Below the pieces are notes generated by a model that was given only the letters and a program-made list of their open reading frames with translations, searched no databases and was not told the origin of the DNA. A stretch of 33,650 bases of DNA, from the NCBI GenBank assembly GCA_002428455.1, contig DIWL01000018.1, forward strand, positions 46,361 to 80,010. Direction: 5' to 3'. Positions 14,500 to 23,400 of the stretch are shown piece after piece; the stretch's first letter is position 1, and each line of letters opens with the position of its first letter. This DNA is from Anaerolineaceae bacterium UBA6107 (lineage in GTDB: Bacteria > Chloroflexota > Anaerolineae > Anaerolineales > Anaerolineaceae). Position numbers and translations under genes: made by a program.

Positions 14500-17400
14500 T
14501 TACGGGGAAACAGCAATTTTAAAAACTGCGGTCGCCGACCATTTCCCTTTAACCCCCAACGCGTTGACCGCCCGGACACGCCAGAAGTACTTGCCATTGG
14601 CCAGCCCGCTTGTTGTGTATTGCGGCTCCGTCACCTGCGCAGATTGATTTACCGGTGTAAAAACGCTGGAGTAGCTGATCTGTACCAGGTAACCAGTAAC
14701 AGGCACCACAGGATCGGTAATCTCCTGCCAGGTGAGCGTGGGTGTGGACGAGGGGACTACCACCTTGTTGATCGGATACTCGAGAACGGGAGCGACGGGC
14801 TTGGTGCTCAGGTCGAACACGTAGACGGGAGTCCAATTGCTCCAACCGTTGGAGGTTTTCACCTGCAAACACCAGTAATAACGACCGTATGCCAGGGGTG
14901 CGGGTGGTGAATAGCTGAGTGACGAAGCGCTTAGCAGCTCATCCAGGATGATCTCACCGGTGCCCTCCGGAAAATCAGCGGATAGCGCGACCTGCAGGTG
15001 ATATTTAAGCGCGCCACTTGCCGCAGACCAGCTCAAGGAGGGGGTCGTATCGGTCACCGCAGTACCATCGGCTGGACTCTTGAGGATATTGATATGCATG
15101 GTGCGAACTTCCGTCCAGGCGGAAGGATTGCCAACCAGGTCAAGGGTGCGCGCGCGCCAGTAAACCTGGCCGAAGGGTAACGCTTTGGCAGCGGAAAGCT
15201 GGGTGGATGCGGCGGTACTTTCCCGGTTGAGCAGAAGGTCGTTGAAATCTGCATCGGATGCGACTTGAATATGATAACGGCTGGCTCCGCTGACGTACGC
15301 CACCTTGAGAAGAGGTGTGGTCGTGCGAATGCGCGTACCATCCGCGGGACTCACCAGCTTGGTGGGAGCAGGCGGAACGGTATCTAGAGAAAACCAGTGC
15401 GCCTGAGACCAGGCACCGGGGACATCCAGATCGTTCACAGCACGCGCACGCCAGTAATAATTGCCATCCTTCGGTAACAGGTCCGCATTAATTGCAGTAT
15501 CCTCCTCCACGGTGATGGACTGGACCACACGCGAGAAATCTGCCGTCCTGCTGACCTGAACCTGGTAACGGGCGATCTTTGATCCAGTGGCTTTAGGAAT
15601 GTCCAGCGGTGGAACGTAATCGGGCAGGACCTGATCCTTGTACAACCATAACAAGGCGTCATCGAAGTAATATCCCCACATGTAAGGCTGGTGGACTCCA
15701 CCGGGATTTTCAACATACTTGATATTCTCCGCAGGCACCCCTCGCGCCCTCAAGGTTTTTACGAGTACCTGAACACCTTCAAGTAAGACCTGGGGATAGG
15801 TTACCGGTCTGCCTTTGGCGTCGAGGACATCAATGCGTCTGCCGGCACATTCAGTGGTACCAATATAAGCAAAGAACTTCACATTCTGCGGCACCGGATA
15901 GCGGTTAATGTAATTTATGATCTGATTATTGGACAACCATGCTCCATCCACTTCACCAAACCAGAGGACAGGCGAAAACATGATCACGCTGGAGAAGACC
16001 TGCGGATATTTCAAACCGGCATACAGGGAGATGATACCACCCATGCTCCCGCCGCCGATGGCCGTATTCTCACGGTCACGCAGGGTGCGGTAACGCTGGT
16101 CGATCACGGGCTTGAGGGTATTGATAAGAAAATCAAGATACTGATCCCCTTCGCCCCCTTCCGCGCTGCGGGCATTCCAGGCAAACCAGCGGTCCATGTT
16201 GCGGTTGATCCAGGGACTGAACTCATCCCAACGGTTGTCACTGTGGTCGATGCCGACTGCGATCACACCCTCAAGAGTGCCTGCCTGGATCAGGCTCTCG
16301 AGTGACTCATCGAGGTGATATTCGTTATTACCATCAGTATTGAACATTTGAACGCCGTCATGCAGGTAGATGACGGGATAGGATTTGCCGCTGGTGTGGT
16401 AATCGGGCGGGAGGTAAACGTGGATCAGGCGCTGATGTATGCGTAACTGGGGGGCGTAAAGGGGAAAAGCCTCAACCCAACGCAAGCGCGGCGTACTATC
16501 CCCGATCAAGGCACCGGACGCCGGACCGGACAAAACGGGAGTCATGGGTATTGAGGAGGTGATGGTGAGTGAGAAAGCTGGCGTCCAATTACTCCAACCA
16601 GCGGTGGTCTGCACCTGCAAGCGCCAGAAGTACTTGCCAAATGGCAGCCATTGACCGGGAACATAAGATGTAACGGCTGAAAGTTCTTTATCAAGCAGAA
16701 TATCCCCATTATCTACATTAAACTCTGCAGTGGACGAGATCTGCATCCGGTATTGCTGCGCACCAGCCGCTGGACTCCATGTAAAGGTTGGTTTCTGGGA
16801 AGTGGTGTTTGTTTTATTGGATGGTGTTTTGAGAATATTTACGGTTATGGCGCGAACCGCTGTCCATGCGGAGGTGTTACCCGCTGCATCGACTGCCCGC
16901 GCGCGCCAGTAGACCCTGCCAAAGGGCAAGGCTTCTGCAGCAGTCACACAGTAGTCAGCCTTGCCATCCTGCGCGGAAACCGAGGTGTTCTCAGCCAATA
17001 ATGTCAGAAAATCTGTGTCGGCAGCCACCTGGAAATGATACAAGCGAGCTCCTAACACCGCTGCCAAAACCAACTTGGGTGTGGTTGTTTGCACGAGCAC
17101 ACCGTCAGCCGGTTTCAAAACCGCAGGTACGGAGGGCGAAACCGTGTCGATCTTAAATGACCATATCTCAGACCATGCACCCTGGACATCGACGTCATCG
17201 TATGCACAAACACGCCAATAATAACGGCCATCCTGAAGGCTGGTTGCGGTGTGGTCGAGCACACCGGGTATGAGTGTGACATCCTCAATCAGCACATCGA
17301 AAAGATCAGTCGAACTGATCTGAACGCGGTAATAAGCGCCATTATCAACGGCTGCCCACGTGAGATCGGGAGCAGATTGTGCTATCTTCGCGCTACTCAA

Positions 17401-18180
17401 AGGACTGAGCAGCTGAGGGGCAGCCGGCGGACTGATGGAAGTAAAAGTCCAGGTTGGCGACCATTCACTCCAGGTTAAGCCGTCCCACGCGCTTGTACGC
17501 CAAAAATAAACACTATTCTGCTCCAACGCAGTCTCTGTGAGATAAGCAGATTGTTGGGTCTCCTGATCGAGCAAGGGTGAGGCAAAATCCTCGCTGCTGG
17601 CAAGCTGAAGACGATACGAGAGCGCGCCGGGGATATCTGGCCAATCAAATGAGACAGATGCGGTGGAGAGTTTTTCGTTTGGATACGGATCAATGCCTGA
17701 TACGGTCACGAGCAGTGAATTGGACTCTTCCACCACTGGGGCCGAGTTGGACACAACGATGGAAAACTCACCGGGAGTGAGCAGCAGGTCTGCTGGAACA
17801 ACCGCAGACAGTGTCACATCATCCAAAAAGGTGGTTGAGAGGGGAACTGTCTGCCATAAAACAGTGGATGAAATTGAGAACCCTGAACCGGAAAGGGTGA
17901 TGAGCATATCCGAACTTCCGGCGTTTATTACGGCAGGATCAACAGATTGAATAACCAATGAAGAAGCGGCAACCGAAGCCGGGTCTGGAAACGGGTCAGG
18001 CACTCCTGGCAGCGAATCCTTTGGGGGTGAAACGGGATCTTCAACCGAGATTGGGAGTTCAGGAACGGGGGATTGCGCAGCAACATTGAGAATGGGAACC
18101 TGGCTGGCAATCAGTGTAAAGATAAGCAAACGAATAACGAGGGAACGGATCCCTCCCAAGCGGCGCAACGATATGAACAT
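14500..18180 (-). CDS. Secreted Fn3-like protein with a nested esterase (PF00756-type) domain
   Basis: A 1226-residue exported protein. After a signal peptide (about 1-35, ending near NVAA/QS) come an IPT/TIG-like domain (about 70-160) and eight Fn3-like modules. The fifth module begins normally (TPRLRW, Trp568) and is then interrupted by an alpha/beta-hydrolase of the esterase D/enterochelin-esterase type (about 575-855), after which the module resumes with YQVQVS. Esterase features: VYLPPDY start, YPVIYLHDG, nucleophile Ser712 in GGSMGG, probable acid Glu777 in GTTE, and His830 in GGVHQ, so the triad looks intact. Known relatives hydrolyse carboxyl esters such as siderophore or feruloyl esters; the substrate here is unknown but extracellular. 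Modules 2-4 and 5-7 look like a duplicated triplet. GGAAGG about 11 bases before ATG 18180 supports the start. Paralogue of the next gene. Confidence 0.88.
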   Translation of the reverse strand: MFISLRRLGGIRSLVIRLLIFTLIASQVPILNVAAQSPVPELPISVEDPVSPPKDSLPGVPDPFPDPASVAASSLVIQSVDPAVINAGSSDMLITLSGSGFSISSTVLWQTVPLSTTFLDDVTLSAVVPADLLLTPGEFSIVVSNSAPVVEESNSLLVTVSGIDPYPNEKLSTASVSFDWPDIPGALSYRLQLASSEDFASPLLDQETQQSAYLTETALEQNSVYFWRTSAWDGLTWSEWSPTWTFTSISPPAAPQLLSPLSSAKIAQSAPDLTWAAVDNGAYYRVQISSTDLFDVLIEDVTLIPGVLDHTATSLQDGRYYWRVCAYDDVDVQGAWSEIWSFKIDTVSPSVPAVLKPADGVLVQTTTPKLVLAAVLGARLYHFQVAADTDFLTLLAENTSVSAQDGKADYCVTAAEALPFGRVYWRARAVDAAGNTSAWTAVRAITVNILKTPSNKTNTTSQKPTFTWSPAAGAQQYRMQISSTAEFNVDNGDILLDKELSAVTSYVPGQWLPFGKYFWRLQVQTTAGWSNWTPAFSLTITSSIPMTPVLSGPASGALIGDSTPRLRWVEAFPLYAPQLRIHQRLIHVYLPPDYHTSGKSYPVIYLHDGVQMFNTDGNNEYHLDESLESLIQAGTLEGVIAVGIDHSDNRWDEFSPWINRNMDRWFAWNARSAEGGEGDQYLDFLINTLKPVIDQRYRTLRDRENTAIGGGSMGGIISLYAGLKYPQVFSSVIMFSPVLWFGEVDGAWLSNNQIINYINRYPVPQNVKFFAYIGTTECAGRRIDVLDAKGRPVTYPQVLLEGVQVLVKTLRARGVPAENIKYVENPGGVHQPYMWGYYFDDALLWLYKDQVLPDYVPPLDIPKATGSKIARYQVQVSRTADFSRVVQSITVEEDTAINADLLPKDGNYYWRARAVNDLDVPGAWSQAHWFSLDTVPPAPTKLVSPADGTRIRTTTPLLKVAYVSGASRYHIQVASDADFNDLLLNRESTAASTQLSAAKALPFGQVYWRARTLDLVGNPSAWTEVRTMHINILKSPADGTAVTDTTPSLSWSAASGALKYHLQVALSADFPEGTGEIILDELLSASSLSYSPPAPLAYGRYYWCLQVKTSNGWSNWTPVYVFDLSTKPVAPVLEYPINKVVVPSSTPTLTWQEITDPVVPVTGYLVQISYSSVFTPVNQSAQVTEPQYTTSGLANGKYFWRVRAVNALGVKGKWSATAVFKIAVSP

Positions 18181-18204
18181 AATTCCGACTGCCTTCCAAA
18201 TAAT

Positions 18205-18232
18205 AAAAAATACGAATTCTGGAACACAGAAT
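18205..18232 (-). terminator. Weak terminator of the 1632-residue gene
   Basis: Minus strand: ATTCTG (18232-18227), 5-base loop, CAGAAT (18221-18216), then TCGTA and six T (18210-18205). It is the only terminator-like structure in the 125-base gap. The stem is short and AT-rich, and it lies just past the predicted promoter of the following gene. Confidence 0.35.
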
Positions 18233-18238
18233 CACTTG

Positions 18239-18267
18239 ATTATAAACCCGTCAGTTTTGAAAGACAA
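18239..18267 (-). promoter_or_regulatory. Promoter TTGTCT-N17-TATAAT of the 1226-residue gene
   Basis: Minus strand: TTGTCT (18262-18267), a 17-base spacer, perfect TATAAT (18239-18244), giving a leader of about 50 nt. The 12 bases GGTTTATAATCA around the -10 are identical to those at the promoter of the paralogous gene (23277-23305). Confidence 0.55.
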
Positions 18268-18305
18268 TCAGTTGAGGAAATTTCGAAAGTTACCAATTTA
18301 CCGGT

Positions 18306-21300
18306 TTACGATTGGGGATCGACTGTAAAAGACCAGACCGGCGACCATTTACTGCGCACGCCTAGTTCATTGACCACTCTCACCCGCCAATAATAGGTGC
18401 CGGCCTGTAATGGCGTCGGTACATAGATTGGATCCGGAACGCTGGCAGAACGAAGGAGAGTGGAGAAGTAAAGCGCATCGCTGATCTGCACTTCAAAATG
18501 CAAAATGTTCCAGTAGACGGGGATACCGGGATCCCAGGATAATTCAGGCGAGGCAGTGGTCTGCGCGCCGGAAACCGGAGCAAGCAGCACAGGGGGTACA
18601 GGTTTTGTACTCACGCTGAATGAATACGGCGGCGTCCAATCTCCCCAGCCAGCCGCGGTACGGACCTGCATGCGCCAGAAGTAAACACCATCCTCGAGGG
18701 GTGCCACAGGGGTATAACTGCGGCTCAAAGGCGCACGCTTGACATCAAGAACAACCTGATCAGCAGGGAACGCAGCGTCTTTAGATACCTGCAGGCGATA
18801 CTTCTCGGCAACACTATAAGACCCCCAATTGAAGGTTGGTGTCGTGTCAGTTGTTACAAACCCCGCGGCAGGGTTCTTCAGGATATTCACGTTTATCGTT
18901 TGCGGTACGGTCCAGGCTGAGGTATTCCCCACTGCATCAACGGACCGCGCCCGCCAGTAAAACGTACCCCAGGGCAGCGCAGTGCCCGGTTTGAAGGTTG
19001 CGAGGTTCAGAATGGCGGAGACTGATTTTTCCCGCAGCAGATCAGTAAACCCTGCATCGGCAGCCACCTGGAACTGGTATCTTCTTGCTCCGCTCACGGC
19101 ATAGACACGAAATGCAGGTGGATCATTGGTCACAAGTGCACCATTGAGCGGTTTGTACACAACGGGAACTGCGGGCGGTTTCGTATCCAGGACAAAATAA
19201 CGTACAAGGGACCAGTTGCTGCGAACGCCCAGGTCGTTGTAGGCTCGTGCGCGCCAGTAATAACGGCCATCCTCCAACAAAGCCGGCGGTTCGTAATTCA
19301 GGCTCTGCTCGATCTGCCCGGAGTGGACAACCTCTGAAAAATTGCTTTTGCGGCTGATCTGGACCTCGTAACCCTGTATGCGTGAGCCATCAGGTTGAGA
19401 TGACGGCGGTGCGCCAGTGACCGGTAAAACCTGACCGCCAAATTGCCACAACAACGCGTCGTCGACCCACCATTGCCAGCTCTCTGCTTCGTGGATGCCG
19501 CCGGGATTCACCACATGTTTGATTCGTGAGGCGGGATGTCCTTTCGACAGGATTGTATTGACCACAGATTGAACACCTTCCGTCCAGACGCGGGGGTAGG
19601 ACATCAGCCTGCCCTTGGAATCATAAATGTATAGCGGTCTGCCCTCCCATTCCCGCGTGCCGACGTAAAGGAAAATCTTTGTATCCTCCCGGATGGAGAT
19701 CGATTTGATGTAGTTAATGAGGCGGTTCGCTGACAACCAGGTTCCCCCGGATTCGGTGAACCATACCGCCGGAGAAAATGCGATGATCCTGGAGAAAATA
19801 TCCTGTCGTTTTAGCCCGCCATATAGCGATATTAACCCGCCCATGCTGCCACCAGCTATGGCAGTATTTTCACGGTCAGGCAGTGTACGGTAACGTCGAT
19901 CAATTTCAGGTTTAAGAGTGTTGACCAGGAAGTTTATGTAAGCATCCCCTTCACCGCCCTCTCTGCTTGCAGCGTTGGGAACGTTCCAGGCAAGCATGCG
20001 TGTGTTGACCCAGGGACTGCACTCATCGTAGCGATTGCTGCTGTAGAAAACGCCTACAGCGATGACCCCCTCGATGCTTCCATCGGCGTAGAGAAGTTCG
20101 AGGGCTTCGTCCACGTGGTAATCCTGGCCATCTTTGTAGTCAAACTTGGTGTTCCCATCCTGAAAATAGACCACTGGATAGGATTTTCCGCTCGTCTGGT
20201 AATCCGGCGGGAGGTACACCTGGACAGTGCGGTTCTTGACCCGTAGCTGAGGTGCCGTGATGGTAAAAGTCTCGATCCAGCGCAAACGCGGAGTAATGTC
20301 ATTGGTAAGAGTACCCGTGACCGGTCCGGCGAGGGTCGGTGAAAGCGGCAATTCTGCGGTGATGACAAAACTGTACGGTTGTGTCCATGCGGAGAGATCG
20401 GGGGTGAACACGGCCTGGATCCGCCAGTAGTAGCGACCGAACGGCAGCGTAAACCTCGGTCGAAACTGATAGATGGACCCAAGCGCTTCATCAATAATGA
20501 TCACAGCCGGATCAAAATCCTCAGACGTGGCTACCTGCAAACGGTAGGATATGGCGCCTTCTGCGTTACCCCAGGTAAAGGTTGGACGGGTACCTGTGGA
20601 AAAGCTGCCATCGGATGGGGTCTTCTTAATGTCGACCGACACAAACCGGGGAGATGTCCAGCCGGAGACGTTGCCTGCCCGATCCAGGGCTCGAGCTCGC
20701 CAATAAAAGGTTCCGAACGGCAAGGCCTGGTCACCGGCTAGCTTATAGGAGGCTGTAGATAATATCGATGTCACAGTGGAATCTACGAGGGGAGCGGCGA
20801 AAGCGGAATCTGCACTGACCTGGAATTGATATTCCTTTGACCCGGTAACCGTGCTTACGGTAAAGCGGGGTATTGTAGTGTTCACAACAGCCGCCTGCGC
20901 AGGTTTTAGAGGGGCTGGCGTTGCAGGTGCAAGCGTATCCACTTTAAAGGAGCGGTATTGCGACCAGGCACCTTTGACGCCCACAGAGTCCACTGCGCGT
21001 ACACGCCAGTAATATTTTCCATCCGGCAGCTGCGGGAACGGGAACGAAAGGTTGCCCGCGGCGGTTAGCTGGTCGATCAAGCGTGTTGAGAATAGGGTGG
21101 ACGTGCTGACGTGCACCTGATAATGAGCAGCTCCCGATACCTCGCTCCAGGATAAGGCAGGAGGAACAGTAGCATAGTTCGTTCTGAACCCGTGATCCGG
21201 GTCAAGAAGTTCCGGAGCAGCCAACTGGTGCAGGGAGTAGAAGTGAAGTGTTGGCGACCAGTCACTCCAAGCAATGCCATCCGAGGAGCTGAGCCGCCAG

Positions 21301-23204
21301 TAATAAGTCTGACTGTCGAGCAATTCTTTAGGATACATGTATTCCGACGATGGCAGCGTAACATCTAAAAGGGGAGCCAGAAAGTCATCCGCCAATGCAA
21401 GCTGCAGACGATACTGCATTGCTCCAGGAAAATCCTCCCAATCAAAATTTACCGTTCGCATTGCCAGTTTTTGACCTAACACCGGAACATACCCAAGCAC
21501 AGAGATGGACGCACCCGTGACAGTGATAACCCCCGTAGACGGATCGAATATGGATATACTGAACAGACCGGGTGTGCTCAAAAGGTTTGACGGAACCACC
21601 GCCCGTATGGTGTTGGGGTCAAGATAGAGGGTGGTGAGAGGGATAGATTCCCACATGAGCACGGTTGAGGGGGAAAAATCAGAGCCAGCAAGCTGCAGGG
21701 TAAACTCAGGACTGCCAACAAGAACGAATGCCGGAGAAATACCAGTGAGTCCTTCAGCAAGATCTTCAGGGGCAATTAGCTGCGGAGTTGGAGAAGGCAA
21801 TTGAGGAGTTGGTGTGAACGCCGGATCAGGCTCAACGGTAAGAGTAATTTCCGGTTCAGGTGTTCCTTCCATTGGAGTGGGTGAAAACTCTGCGGTCGGC
21901 GTCAGCGGCGGGTCAGTGGGTATTTGCGGAGTTGCTGGTTCACCGGTGGGATCAGGCGTTGACGCAGGTAAGGTCGGGGTGGATGTCGGGGTAGGAATCA
22001 GCTCTACAGCGGAGCCGAAGAATACCAGTTGATCAAGCCCAACGGGGATCACGAGTCTATCGTGCGAAAGGACCAGGTTGGCGTTAATGTTCTGCGCCAA
22101 GGCGAATGACCAAACCTCAGTTCCAGTGTACAGGTCCAGCGCGTGGAGCGAACCATCAGACCTGGCCAGATAAAGGTAGCCATTTACTGATGCCAGCCTG
22201 GGGCAGGAGTTAAACTCAAGAACCCCAGGATCATACGTCCACAACACCTCAGCACTGAAAGGATCCAAACGCTGAATAACACCATCGGAGATTGAGGTGA
22301 TCAACGCACCTTCGGTGAATAACGCGGAACAAGGCTCCCCCGCGGGAGGAGTTAGCGACCAGAGCAGGTTACCATCCAGCGGGTCAAGACCGAGGAACTG
22401 CCCGGAAGCAGAACCCAACACCAGCGACTGATCAGTAAGGATGAGAGGTGTGCGGATGCCATCCAACAGCCCATTCTGCCAGACAGGTTCGCCTGTGTGC
22501 GCATTGTACGCGACCACCTTGTCTAGAGTTGATGCAAAAACAATCTCATCTGTAGACACAACAGAAGAAACCGTACCGTCCAGGTGAACTGACCAGATCA
22601 TGGATGGCGTAAAGACATCAATGGCATGCAGGGAATTGGAAACAGCACAGTACACACGACCCGTTTGTAAGGAGGAGCAGGAAATATCATCTGATGATGG
22701 CAGTCCAAGGTCAAAACTACTGAGAAGTAATCCGGAATCCAGGTCGAGGTCGACCAGTGTTACCGTAGCAAAATCGGGCTCGTTTCCGATGACATAGAGG
22801 TGAGAGCCGATAAAACCAAGGATGGTGGTCACCTCCAGGTCAGTAGAGCACCAGACCGGTTGGAAATCAGCCAAACGGTAACTGCAAAGACCGGCAGCTT
22901 CCTGAACGATGAGCTGATCTGTGATGATAAAGAGGGGAAGACCTCCGGTAAGCGGTGATAGCAGTGTGAAAAATCCTGTCGCTTCCAGAGGAGGTTGAAG
23001 CAGTTGGTTTTCAGTCTGAACTGGAGCAGGGGTGTAGGTCGATTCATTAGTAACGATCGGTTCGGCTGTACCGGTCGGGTCGATTAAGGACTGTGCACTG
23101 GCTGGAGTATAGAATGGAATAGAGGTGATGAGCAAACCTAGGATGACAAAGGCAGACAAGACCTTTGAAAAACGCATCCTGATGTTACGTTGAGATCGAC
23201 ACAT
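18306..23204 (-). CDS. Secreted beta-propeller/IPT/Fn3-like protein with a nested esterase domain
   Basis: A 1632-residue exported protein. A signal peptide (ending near ASA/QS) leads into a PQQ/pyrrolo-quinoline-type beta-propeller (about 90-410) with repeated GxxxW blades such as GEPVWQN, GNLLWSL and GTEVWSF. A Thr/Pro-rich linker follows (about 411-485), then an IPT/TIG-like domain (about 490-580) and eight Fn3-like modules. As in its neighbour, one module is split after TPRLRW (Trp976) by an esterase domain (about 982-1260), with Ser1120 in GGSMGG, Glu1185 in GTRE and His1238 in GGIHE; the module resumes with YEVQIS. The propeller probably binds a ligand or polymer and not PQQ, as no dehydrogenase residues are seen. 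The start at 23204 has a weak GGA upstream; ATG 23177, just before the signal peptide, is an alternative. Function beyond surface esterase unknown. Confidence 0.87.
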   Translation of the reverse strand: MCRSQRNIRMRFSKVLSAFVILGLLITSIPFYTPASAQSLIDPTGTAEPIVTNESTYTPAPVQTENQLLQPPLEATGFFTLLSPLTGGLPLFIITDQLIVQEAAGLCSYRLADFQPVWCSTDLEVTTILGFIGSHLYVIGNEPDFATVTLVDLDLDSGLLLSSFDLGLPSSDDISCSSLQTGRVYCAVSNSLHAIDVFTPSMIWSVHLDGTVSSVVSTDEIVFASTLDKVVAYNAHTGEPVWQNGLLDGIRTPLILTDQSLVLGSASGQFLGLDPLDGNLLWSLTPPAGEPCSALFTEGALITSISDGVIQRLDPFSAEVLWTYDPGVLEFNSCPRLASVNGYLYLARSDGSLHALDLYTGTEVWSFALAQNINANLVLSHDRLVIPVGLDQLVFFGSAVELIPTPTSTPTLPASTPDPTGEPATPQIPTDPPLTPTAEFSPTPMEGTPEPEITLTVEPDPAFTPTPQLPSPTPQLIAPEDLAEGLTGISPAFVLVGSPEFTLQLAGSDFSPSTVLMWESIPLTTLYLDPNTIRAVVPSNLLSTPGLFSISIFDPSTGVITVTGASISVLGYVPVLGQKLAMRTVNFDWEDFPGAMQYRLQLALADDFLAPLLDVTLPSSEYMYPKELLDSQTYYWRLSSSDGIAWSDWSPTLHFYSLHQLAAPELLDPDHGFRTNYATVPPALSWSEVSGAAHYQVHVSTSTLFSTRLIDQLTAAGNLSFPFPQLPDGKYYWRVRAVDSVGVKGAWSQYRSFKVDTLAPATPAPLKPAQAAVVNTTIPRFTVSTVTGSKEYQFQVSADSAFAAPLVDSTVTSILSTASYKLAGDQALPFGTFYWRARALDRAGNVSGWTSPRFVSVDIKKTPSDGSFSTGTRPTFTWGNAEGAISYRLQVATSEDFDPAVIIIDEALGSIYQFRPRFTLPFGRYYWRIQAVFTPDLSAWTQPYSFVITAELPLSPTLAGPVTGTLTNDITPRLRWIETFTITAPQLRVKNRTVQVYLPPDYQTSGKSYPVVYFQDGNTKFDYKDGQDYHVDEALELLYADGSIEGVIAVGVFYSSNRYDECSPWVNTRMLAWNVPNAASREGGEGDAYINFLVNTLKPEIDRRYRTLPDRENTAIAGGSMGGLISLYGGLKRQDIFSRIIAFSPAVWFTESGGTWLSANRLINYIKSISIREDTKIFLYVGTREWEGRPLYIYDSKGRLMSYPRVWTEGVQSVVNTILSKGHPASRIKHVVNPGGIHEAESWQWWVDDALLWQFGGQVLPVTGAPPSSQPDGSRIQGYEVQISRKSNFSEVVHSGQIEQSLNYEPPALLEDGRYYWRARAYNDLGVRSNWSLVRYFVLDTKPPAVPVVYKPLNGALVTNDPPAFRVYAVSGARRYQFQVAADAGFTDLLREKSVSAILNLATFKPGTALPWGTFYWRARSVDAVGNTSAWTVPQTINVNILKNPAAGFVTTDTTPTFNWGSYSVAEKYRLQVSKDAAFPADQVVLDVKRAPLSRSYTPVAPLEDGVYFWRMQVRTAAGWGDWTPPYSFSVSTKPVPPVLLAPVSGAQTTASPELSWDPGIPVYWNILHFEVQISDALYFSTLLRSASVPDPIYVPTPLQAGTYYWRVRVVNELGVRSKWSPVWSFTVDPQS

Positions 23205-23276
23205 GCCTCTTGTCCAATCGCGTAAATACTCGCTAATAATCTAACAATAATGAACGGCATCCGGCTAACGTTAATG

Positions 23277-23305
23277 ATTATAAACCGGGTGCCTCGACAC
23301 GGCAA
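23277..23305 (-). promoter_or_regulatory. Promoter TTGCCG-N17-TATAAT of the 1632-residue gene
   Basis: Minus strand: TTGCCG (23300-23305), a 17-base spacer, perfect TATAAT (23277-23282), about 70 bases before the ATG at 23204. The same 12 bases around the -10 occur at the promoter of its paralogue. Confidence 0.55.
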
Positions 23306-23400
23306 ATTACCGCGAAAACGAACAGAATAGACCACCCCATTCAGCTGATGGGCATGCCCGCACGCAGCGATGACCGTTGCCACGCGGACAGATCAGGGAA

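Noticed and set aside
23350..23359. GGGCATGCCC palindrome as a terminator of the DHHW gene
   Set aside because: It has no loop and no T-run, so it cannot form a normal terminator hairpin. It may be a chance palindrome or an operator, but nothing supports that.
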